Source: Opitutales bacterium (GTDB lineage: Bacteria; Verrucomicrobiota; Verrucomicrobiia; Opitutales; Intestinicryptomonadaceae). From it: DNA of 5,292 nt. The stretch spans positions 4,412 to 9,703 of the forward strand of contig JAJXPD010000073.1 in the NCBI GenBank assembly GCA_021641325.1, given 5' to 3'. Shown here piece by piece: positions 1 through 5,292 of this stretch (its first letter is position 1; each line of letters starts with the position of its first letter). Below the pieces are notes generated by a model that had not been told where the DNA came from, made no database searches, and saw only the letters and a list, made by a program, of their open reading frames with translations. Made by a program: the position numbers and the translations under genes.

Positions 1-1598
1 CGTCCGCCCGACATGTCGATTTTCATCGGCGAAAGCTTTGCCGAACGCCCTACGAGCTTCCCGTCCACATAAACCGAAAGCCCCGCGCCTTTGCCGTAGC
101 GCGTACCGAAGCGGTCGTACACAACTTCGAGCTTGCGCCCCTTGACGGAAACGTTGCCGAGGTAGAAGTAGTCCCACGAATCGGGAACGAGCGGGTTGAT
201 TTCGACGGTAGAATCAAGATTCGGGCGAACCCCGACAAGCTCGGAAATAACGTGGTTGCATAACTGCGAGTGGTTGTAGTCTTTGCCGCGCTCGCGCCCG
301 CCCTTGCGCTTCGACCACGTGCCGTTCTCCCATTTTTCGAGGCGCGTGCGGGAAATCCAGTCGCCCGTGTAGGGGTTGATGTTTTCGTCAATCCACATCA
401 CGCGCCTGCCGTCGGGGAGAACCCTGTGGTGCGACATCGCGTATGTTTGGAGGGTGTCGAAGTACAGACCCTTGTCGGCGTAGGCGTTCTGCCCATTCGC
501 GTTGATGAAGTTCGCGAGAGCGTTGAGGGTCGTGGAAGTCGCAAAAGGCCACGACGGACCGTTCCAGAGGCACTCGTGCCCCTCGTAGGCGACGGCGAAT
601 TTCGGGTGGCTCTGCTCGGCGGTCGTCGGCCCGTAGGGGGCTTTGAACGCGGAGGCGTCGGAGAGGAATCTCCACGCGTCGGAGCGGCTCTTCGGCGGAA
701 TGTTGTACACCCACGGGGTGTAGCCGTGAAGCTCGCGGACGTCGGAAAATTCGGCCGAGCCGAGGGGAATCACCTTGAAGAATCGGGCGGATTTGTCCCA
801 AAGGGCGGTGTTGATTTTGTCTTTGAGAGCCGCCGCCTTTTCGGCGTAGAGCTTGGCGGCGGAGCCGTCGCCCAAAATGCCAGCAATTTCCGACAGCGCG
901 CGGTACTCGCCGTACATGTGCGCGTTTATCGTCGCCCTGTACCCCAAGAATTTCGGGTGGAGCGAACCGGAAATAGAGTACTCCATGCCGTCGCGGCTGT
1001 CCCTTTGCCAGAAAAGTCCGCGCTCGGCGTCGTAGTGTGATTTTTCCCACTCGGCGGCGTTTTCGCGCATTTTGCCGAAAAGCTCGGAAAGAATCGCCTT
1101 GTCGCCCGAAACCTTGTACAATTCGAGAACCGAATGCGCCACGGGGAATGTGTATTTGCGGACGTTGTTGCCGCAGTTAAACCAGTAGCGGGCGTAGGCT
1201 TCGAGGTACTTTTTGTCGGCAAGCCAGCGACCCTCCGCGAAGTGGTGCGCGCCGGGGCACGAAATCGCGTTGTAAAGCCCCGACCACGGAACCTTCGGGA
1301 GGAACTCGGTAATGACGTAGCCGTCGGGCGTCTGCTTGACGTGCTTTCGGAACGTCCACCAGCGGAAATAATAAACGCGCTCAAGCTCGGCGTCGGGACA
1401 CTCGAACACGGGCGCGTTTTCCGAAAGGAACTTTGCCGCCTGCGAGTTCGGGTAGAGATTCTGAACAAGCTCCTCGTCGGCGGCGTTGAACTGCGCCGTA
1501 TATTTTTCGAACTTGGACGTGTCGGGAGTTTCCGCCGATACGACATGCGCGGCGATTGCCGCCGCGCACACTGCAAAAAACGTTTTTGCCTTTCCCAT
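1..1598 (-). CDS. Secreted MGH1-like / GH63-type (alpha/alpha)6-barrel glycoside hydrolase, 3' end off window
   Basis: I read 532 complete codons from ATG at 1598 with no stop before the left edge. The protein begins MGKAKTFFAVCAAAIAAHVVSA, a signal peptide with probable cleavage after VSA (residue 22). Residues about 70-460 are helix-rich. They carry the motifs RDGMEYSISGS (202-212), ELHGYTPWVYNIPP (289-302), APYGPTTAEQSHP (320-332), YEGHECLWNGPSWPFATS (338-355), MWIDENINPYTGDWISRTRL (401-420) and GKDYNHSQLCNHVISELVGV (438-457). These fit the mannosylglycerate-hydrolase-like (MGH1-like) branch related to GH63 and trehalases, which are inverting enzymes. D203 is a candidate general acid and E405 a candidate base; both are guesses from motif position. 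Residues about 465-532 form a beta-rich tail (INPLVPDSWDYFYLGNV, then FGTRYGKGAGLSVYVDGK), which in remembered relatives lies near the C-terminus, so little is probably missing. It starts 4 nt after the stop of the propeller gene. The family call is good; the substrate (an alpha-linked sugar is likely) is unknown. Confidence 0.9.
   Translation of the reverse strand, partial: MGKAKTFFAVCAAAIAAHVVSAETPDTSKFEKYTAQFNAADEELVQNLYPNSQAAKFLSENAPVFECPDAELERVYYFRWWTFRKHVKQTPDGYVITEFLPKVPWSGLYNAISCPGAHHFAEGRWLADKKYLEAYARYWFNCGNNVRKYTFPVAHSVLELYKVSGDKAILSELFGKMRENAAEWEKSHYDAERGLFWQRDSRDGMEYSISGSLHPKFLGYRATINAHMYGEYRALSEIAGILGDGSAAKLYAEKAAALKDKINTALWDKSARFFKVIPLGSAEFSDVRELHGYTPWVYNIPPKSRSDAWRFLSDASAFKAPYGPTTAEQSHPKFAVAYEGHECLWNGPSWPFATSTTLNALANFINANGQNAYADKGLYFDTLQTYAMSHHRVLPDGRRVMWIDENINPYTGDWISRTRLEKWENGTWSKRKGGRERGKDYNHSQLCNHVISELVGVRPNLDSTVEINPLVPDSWDYFYLGNVSVKGRKLEVVYDRFGTRYGKGAGLSVYVDGKLVGRSAKLSPMKIDMSGG
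1546..1568. repeat. Perfect 8-bp inverted repeat early in the MGH1-like gene
   Basis: TGCGCGGC (1546-1553) and GCCGCGCA (1561-1568) are perfect reverse complements around a 7-nt loop. In the mRNA this would be a GC-rich hairpin over codons 11-18 of the MGH1-like gene, inside the Ala-rich core of its signal peptide. It could form in mRNA near the start codon, but GCG/GCC alanine codons make such pairing easy by chance. It has no following T-run, so it is not a terminator. Confidence 0.4.
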
Positions 1599-1602
1599 GA
1601 TT
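1599..1602 (-). other. 4-nt junction between propeller and MGH1-like genes (likely translational coupling)
   Basis: The propeller gene ends in TAA (1605-1603) and the next ATG begins at 1598. The roughly 20 nt before this ATG on the minus strand, AGACCTCGGTTTCTAAAATC, holds no purine-rich Shine-Dalgarno match. Terminating ribosomes restarting in place is the simplest explanation. The signal peptide that follows the ATG directly supports this start. Confidence 0.6.
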
Positions 1603-2553
1603 TTAGAAACCGAGGTCTTCGCCTTCGTGGATTGCAAGACCGATGCGTTCGAGGTGCTTCGTTCTTCCGTTGTACCAGAGAAGCCAGTTCTTGCCGTCGA
1701 AGACCGCGTAGGGCTTGTATGTGGCGTCGGCGTCCCAGCTGTCGGGCGACGGCTGGATTATCGGGTTGCCCGAATAGCGTTCCCAGTTGTGGATACCGTC
1801 TTTGGAGCGCGCCATGCAAATGCGCGCGGTGTGGATATCCTCAAAGCCGATGTAGAACATGAGGTAGTCGTTGGCGCGTTTGATGACTTGGCACGCAGTC
1901 ACCCTGTCCTTTTCCCACTTCATGCCTTTGTTTGGAACCATGACGGGGTTGCCCTTGTATTTTTCCCAGTTGATGCCGTCCTTGCTCGTGGCGTAGCCGA
2001 TTTCATTGGGTTCGTAGGTTTCGCCGCCCGAATACCACATTTTGAAAATCTTTTCGGACTCGTCCCAAATTACGTGCGGGCACATGATTGATTCGCCCTC
2101 CCAGTGTTCGGTGGGCTCCATGACGGGATTTTGCTGGCGGACGAAGTTCCTGCCGTCGGTGCTCGTGGCGTAGCCTATGCGCGAGCGGATTCCCTTGTAG
2201 CCCTTGACGGGGCGAACCTGGCCCGTGTACCACATGTGGTATACGCCGTCCTTTACGACAACGCAGGGGCGGTTGAGCCTGTACTGCCAGCCCTCGTCCT
2301 GAAACGGCAGGACGATTACGGGCGCCGACCACGTTTTGCCGTCCTTGCTGTAATGTACCGCGATTGATTTTTGCGGACGCCACGACGAGAACATTTCGAA
2401 GCCCTTGTTCGTTTTGACTACGGCGATGTCGAAAATCGTGCCCAAGTCTCCGCCGCCCAAAAGCGGCTCTTTTCCGTATTTTTTCCATTCGCCGCCGAAG
2501 ACGGCCGCCGACGCCGCGACAAACGCGGCAAGCGCAAACAGTTTCCCTTTCAT
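1603..2553 (-). CDS. Secreted five-bladed beta-propeller glycosidase-like protein (GH43/GH117/GH130-type superfamily)
   Basis: This is a 316-residue protein starting MKGKLFALAAF. An ATG at 2565 is in frame and would add four residues (MGVK), but it contains part of the GGGAG ribosome-binding site that sits 5 nt before the ATG at 2553, so the latter is preferred. Residues 1 to about 16-21 form a signal peptide. The rest shows blade repeats: I64-AVHYSKDGKTW, I126-GYATSTDGRNF with NPVMEP, I185-GYATSKDGINWEKYKGNPVMVP, I245-CMARSKDGIHNWERYSGNPIIQP and a degenerate I304-GLAIHEGED. Each blade carries a strand such as MWYTG (107-111), MWYSGG (172-177), MFYIG (232-236) or LWYNGR (292-297). This is the hallmark of the arabinanase/GH130-like five-bladed propellers. 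Acidic residues at the first blade (D36, D42) and in the CPHVIWDE stretch (158-165) are catalytic candidates only. Family length is usually about 300-350, so it looks complete. It lies 60 nt after the GH5-like gene and 4 nt before the next gene. The exact CAZy family and the substrate are not resolvable here. Confidence 0.85.
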   Translation of the reverse strand: MKGKLFALAAFVAASAAVFGGEWKKYGKEPLLGGGDLGTIFDIAVVKTNKGFEMFSSWRPQKSIAVHYSKDGKTWSAPVIVLPFQDEGWQYRLNRPCVVVKDGVYHMWYTGQVRPVKGYKGIRSRIGYATSTDGRNFVRQQNPVMEPTEHWEGESIMCPHVIWDESEKIFKMWYSGGETYEPNEIGYATSKDGINWEKYKGNPVMVPNKGMKWEKDRVTACQVIKRANDYLMFYIGFEDIHTARICMARSKDGIHNWERYSGNPIIQPSPDSWDADATYKPYAVFDGKNWLLWYNGRTKHLERIGLAIHEGEDLGF

Positions 2554-2613
2554 TTTAACTCCCATTTTTAAGTGATTGTATGTATGTGTTGTAAAAATTT
2601 GATTGAATCCGAA
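2554..2613. other. 60-nt A/T-rich intergenic gap between the GH5-like and propeller genes
   Basis: This is the only intergenic gap of any size in the window. It is clearly more A/T-rich than the flanking genes and, on the minus strand, reads through ACAACACATACATACAATCAC to the GGGAG site. I see no stable inverted repeat followed by a T-run, so there is no intrinsic terminator, which supports read-through transcription from the upstream gene. A TACAAT hexamer (2580-2575) resembles a -10 box but has no suitably spaced -35 box. Confidence 0.6.
2559..2563 (-). promoter_or_regulatory. Shine-Dalgarno GGGAG of the propeller gene
   Basis: On the minus strand GGGAG is followed by TTAAA and then ATG at 2553, a standard 5-nt spacing. 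Its first G is also the last base of the alternative ATG at 2565, so this site decides the start in favour of 2553. It is the only convincing ribosome-binding site in the window: the downstream gene at 1598 has none, and the start of the upstream gene is not visible. Confidence 0.65.
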
Positions 2614-5292
2614 TCAGCGGCGTTTGGCAAGCTCAAAAAACACTGTCGTGCCGTTCGCGAGCTTTGCGGTGTCGATGTCTATTTTCAAAACGCCGTTTTC
2701 CGCGGCGACGGGCAGTTTTTCCAGCCGTTCGCCCGACAGCGCAAGCGCGTAGAGGTCGAACTTTTCGGCGTCCGCAATTTCAAGCTCGACGGAAAGGCGG
2801 CAGACCCGCAGGCGAACTGGCTGTTTGCCGCCGCTTCTGAGGGCGCGTTTTTTTGCGGTGATTTTGAAATCGGTCGAAACGTTGTCGGTATTGAGCACAA
2901 GCACGACGCTCGAACTTTCCGAAAGTTTTTTGCCGTCCATGGAGCACGCCGCGACCGCGCAAGGAACGTCGACCGACTTCACCGTAAACGCGCCGAGCTT
3001 CACGGGCGTCTTTATTCCGCGCGAGGCTACCGCCTCGGTTTTCGGAGTCGAAACTTTCACGAATCCTTCGTACATGCGCATTTCGATTTCGCCCGTATCC
3101 GAAACAAAAATTCCCTTTTCGGGGTTCGAGCGGTTGTATTTCGGTAGCACGCCGCGCTCGCGCAGGTCGGCGGCGAACGCCGACACGTCCTCGGGCAGAT
3201 TTTCGGGCGTGTAGACCGCGTCCGCCGAAACCTTTGCGGGCGAAACCGCCGTGCCGTCGGGATTTTTCAGGCTTCCCGCCGACACGCGCTCCGCTTCGGG
3301 GAAGGAAATTCCGAAGCCCGTCATGAAAGAGGCTTTTTCCTTTTCGAAGCGCGTTCCCACGCTCGCCGACGAAATCGCGCCCGTGTACCGGAACTCTACG
3401 CGCTTTTTTGCGGGCGACACGTCGCCCCTGAAAAACATGCAGTAGTTCAGAAATTCGTTCGCCCTGAAAACGGGGGAATTGAAGACGCTGAAATTTCCAA
3501 GCTCGTAGCGGAATTTGTCGCCCATGGCGACGTCGTGGATTGTGAGGTTGTCGTAGTCCTGAAACGCCGCGTACGCCGAGAAAAACACGCCGGCCTCGTA
3601 CTTGTGCACGTTCCAGTGCCGCTGCGAAAATTCGGAGACCATGAACGGCATGCCCCAAACGCGCTTGCCGACGGTGTACAAAAACCATCTGCCGTCCTCG
3701 TCGGCAATGGGGTCGGAAAGCCACGCGGGCTTTTTGTCGGGCTTGAAGTCCGTATGCGCGGTGGACGAATAGGTGTTGACGCCCATGTATTCGCCCCACT
3801 CGTAGCCCGCAAGGGTGATGTCGGGCTGCGACGTAAAATTGTACTGGTGCATGGGCGCGTTGAATTTCAGCTCGTCGCGCAGGAATTTTCTGCAAAATTC
3901 GGCGAGGTTGCGCGAGCGTTCGACGAAGATTTCGGAGAAGTCCTCCGCGCCCATTTTGAAGTGCTTTGCGTCGGAAAGCAGCTTCACTTCCGAGAACGAC
4001 GCAAACGGCGTTTCGGGCTTCCACACCTCGTTGAGAGCGTCGATTGTCCCGTACTTTTCCCTGAGTCTTGCGCGGACGAACTTTTCGGCGTATTTGCGCG
4101 TCGCCTTAGACATGCCCTGCAAGGGCGAGAATGTGGCAATCATATCAAGCTCGTTGAAGCACTCGACCGTCGCAATCGACGCGTCTTCGAGCCACGTTTT
4201 GCCCGTGTAGGGGTTGACGTGTTCGAGCATTGCGCGGACGGATTTTTTCCAGTTTTCGCGCACGGTTTCGTCGCCCAAAAGGAAGCGCACTTTTACGTCG
4301 AACCTGTCGCCCCACAGCACGTCCTTTTCGCCGAAGAGGTGGCTCGAAAGCATTATGTGCGAATACACGCCCTCGCGGGCGCAGGCGTAGAGAAAATAGT
4401 CGTACTTGCCCTGAACTTCGGGGGTGTAGGCAAAGTCGCCCGCCAAATCGGCGTTGAGGTCGGGGCTGAGACGCCAGCGAATCAGGTTGTAGCCCTGTGC
4501 GCGCACGCGCGAAACAATCTTGTCTATCCGCTCTTTCGAATTGAGCATTTGGGCGAAATCCTGCGCGGGACGCCAGTTTGTGCCCTTGAATTTCACGCGG
4601 ACGCCGCGCCTGTTTTCAAACTCGAAATGCCCGTCTTTCGAGACCGCCACGCGCCCGTATTTGCCCGCGGGTTTTTCGCCCATCTGCGCGGAAACGTCGA
4701 GAACCGTTCCGCTTTCGACCAAAAGCTTTTTCGAGTTTATGGGCTTCCAGAGCTCTTCGGGAAATTCGACGTACTTTTCGGTATCGACGAGCTTCGACGA
4801 AAACGTCGCGCCGTACACGCGTATTCCGCCGCCGCCGTACGGCTCGAACTCCAACGCGGCGGGAACGACGTCTTTCTTCCACGATTCGGGGACGACCACC
4901 GAGCACAAAAACATCTTTCCGCCGCCGCCGACTTTCCTGCAAGACTCGAAGCCGTCGCCGCCCGCGACGCCGATGTTTACGCCGATTTTCAAAAGCCGGC
5001 TCTTGATGCCCGCGCCGTCCGAGCCTGCTATGCGCACGCGCATTCCGCCGCCCGACTGCGTTTCGGCAACGCACAAAATGTAGAGATTGGTTGTTTTTAC
5101 GCGCGGAAAATTCGGCAGCTTGTAGCTGTATTTTTTGTCCGACTCCATTTTTACGCCGTCGCCAACCTTGAACGGAAGCGAGCAAATTTCCGTATCGGCC
5201 GCGTTTTCCCCGCCGACTTCGGGCACTTTATAGTTAAACTGCGCCGCATTGCACGCGAACGCAAAGAGCACCCCGAACAAACATAGTAATAA
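2614..5292 (-). CDS. Secreted GH5/cellulase-like (clan GH-A) glycoside hydrolase with N-terminal beta-domain; 5' end off window
   Basis: Residue numbers count from the TTG codon at 5280. The frame stays open for four more codons (LLLC) to the window edge, and these extend a hydrophobic signal-peptide core (LLLCLFGVLFAFACNAA), so the true start with its basic n-region is probably just beyond 5292. Domains: residues about 15-165 are beta-rich with Gly-rich turns (76-79, 118-121, 149-152) and four Cys (33, 70, 114, 126), and may bind carbohydrate. A linker strand region follows to about 230. The catalytic TIM barrel spans about 230-610, opening with FKGTNWRPAQDF and GYNLIRWRL. The acid/base candidate is E377 in ATVECFNELDM (codon 4152-4150). 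The nucleophile candidate is E550 in MPFMVSEFSQRHW (codon 3633-3631), giving the retaining clan-A mechanism. Residues about 615-888 form a beta-rich tail that includes VSDTGEIEMRMYEGF (726-740). The gene ends in AKRR then TGA. At 888+ residues it is far longer than a lone GH5 domain (about 300). It is probably secreted and acts on a polysaccharide. The substrate is unknown; assignment to GH5 rather than another clan-A family is tentative, but a glycosidase role is likely. Confidence 0.75.
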   Translation of the reverse strand, partial: LLLCLFGVLFAFACNAAQFNYKVPEVGGENAADTEICSLPFKVGDGVKMESDKKYSYKLPNFPRVKTTNLYILCVAETQSGGGMRVRIAGSDGAGIKSRLLKIGVNIGVAGGDGFESCRKVGGGGKMFLCSVVVPESWKKDVVPAALEFEPYGGGGIRVYGATFSSKLVDTEKYVEFPEELWKPINSKKLLVESGTVLDVSAQMGEKPAGKYGRVAVSKDGHFEFENRRGVRVKFKGTNWRPAQDFAQMLNSKERIDKIVSRVRAQGYNLIRWRLSPDLNADLAGDFAYTPEVQGKYDYFLYACAREGVYSHIMLSSHLFGEKDVLWGDRFDVKVRFLLGDETVRENWKKSVRAMLEHVNPYTGKTWLEDASIATVECFNELDMIATFSPLQGMSKATRKYAEKFVRARLREKYGTIDALNEVWKPETPFASFSEVKLLSDAKHFKMGAEDFSEIFVERSRNLAEFCRKFLRDELKFNAPMHQYNFTSQPDITLAGYEWGEYMGVNTYSSTAHTDFKPDKKPAWLSDPIADEDGRWFLYTVGKRVWGMPFMVSEFSQRHWNVHKYEAGVFFSAYAAFQDYDNLTIHDVAMGDKFRYELGNFSVFNSPVFRANEFLNYCMFFRGDVSPAKKRVEFRYTGAISSASVGTRFEKEKASFMTGFGISFPEAERVSAGSLKNPDGTAVSPAKVSADAVYTPENLPEDVSAFAADLRERGVLPKYNRSNPEKGIFVSDTGEIEMRMYEGFVKVSTPKTEAVASRGIKTPVKLGAFTVKSVDVPCAVAACSMDGKKLSESSSVVLVLNTDNVSTDFKITAKKRALRSGGKQPVRLRVCRLSVELEIADAEKFDLYALALSGERLEKLPVAAENGVLKIDIDTAKLANGTTVFFELAKRR

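Noticed and set aside
363..379. 17-nt string shared exactly with 4201-4217 (in the GH5-like gene)
   Set aside because: Both copies encode the same short peptide NPYTG plus flanking bases in the same orientation and frame. Similar codon choice for a motif found in each protein explains it better than a mobile or regulatory repeat.
270..1040. + strand open frame of 256 codons antisense to the MGH1-like gene
   Set aside because: It is a shadow of the strongly supported minus-strand frame, low-complexity in Val/Arg/Gly, with no family motif and no convincing ribosome-binding site.
926..1819. Minus-strand 297-codon frame overlapping both the propeller and MGH1-like genes
   Set aside because: Its product is Arg/Ser/Thr-rich and domain-free, and it lies out of frame within two genes that have clear family motifs. 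It is not evidence of a frameshift, because both real frames are intact across the region.
2566..2603. Possible internal promoter upstream of the propeller gene (TACAAT at 2580-2575, TTTACA at 2595-2590)
   Set aside because: The two hexamers are only 9 nt apart. The alternative -10 (TTAAAA at 2571-2566) is a weak match and would place transcription start at the ribosome-binding site.
2780..4024. Minus-strand 414-codon frame inside the GH5-like gene
   Set aside because: It is out of frame with the intact 888-codon gene, very Arg-rich and without motifs. The main frame contains the catalytic glutamate E550 in this region.
5282..5284. ATG at 5284 as the start of the GH5-like gene
   Set aside because: It is not in the frame of the gene, so using it would give an unrelated reading.
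3535..5286. Very long + strand open frame (583 codons) antisense to the GH5-like gene
   Set aside because: Its translation is rich in Arg, Val, His and Ala with no recognisable domain. It mirrors the codon bias of the minus-strand gene, which rarely uses codons that create antisense stops. The minus-strand frame has clear catalytic motifs.

Overview
The window is gene-dense and one-directional. All convincing coding sequence lies on the minus strand, as three consecutive genes read from right to left, each encoding a secreted carbohydrate-active protein. There is no RNA gene, insertion sequence, CRISPR array, phage gene or attachment site that I can support. Base composition is moderately G+C-rich by eye, with strongly GC-ending codons mixed with frequent GAA/AAA/TTC and 'TTTTCG'-type strings. 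This, together with the protein families, suggests a polysaccharide-degrading bacterium of the Planctomycetota-Verrucomicrobiota-Lentisphaerota group (Verrucomicrobiota most likely), with Bacteroidota as an alternative. This placement is inference from family distribution, not a direct marker.

Layout in transcription order: (1) 5292-2614, a large secreted clan GH-A (GH5/cellulase-like) glycoside hydrolase with an N-terminal beta-rich, possibly carbohydrate-binding domain, a TIM barrel with a clear N-E acid/base and a late S-E-F nucleophile candidate, and a C-terminal beta region. Its 5' end runs off the right edge of the window. (2) 2553-1603, a secreted five-bladed beta-propeller glycosidase-like protein of the GH43/GH117/GH130-type superfamily, with visible internal blade repeats and its own GGGAG ribosome-binding site. 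(3) 1598 to the left edge, a secreted (alpha/alpha)6-barrel glycoside hydrolase of the MGH1-like/GH63-like type, open to the edge and probably missing only its last few dozen residues.

Spacing is 60 nt between genes 1 and 2, with no terminator-like hairpin, and 4 nt between genes 2 and 3. The three are therefore best read as one operon, with gene 3 probably translated by coupling to gene 2. The combination of an endo-type retaining GH-A enzyme, a propeller-type exo enzyme and an inverting (alpha/alpha)6 enzyme, all with signal peptides, fits a compact polysaccharide or glycan-degradation locus. The substrate cannot be determined from sequence alone. No transporter, SusC/SusD pair, sulfatase or regulator is visible here.

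I see no clearly new kind of system. The interest lies in three co-transcribed enzymes from poorly characterised glycosidase branches, plus details of gene starts and coupling.
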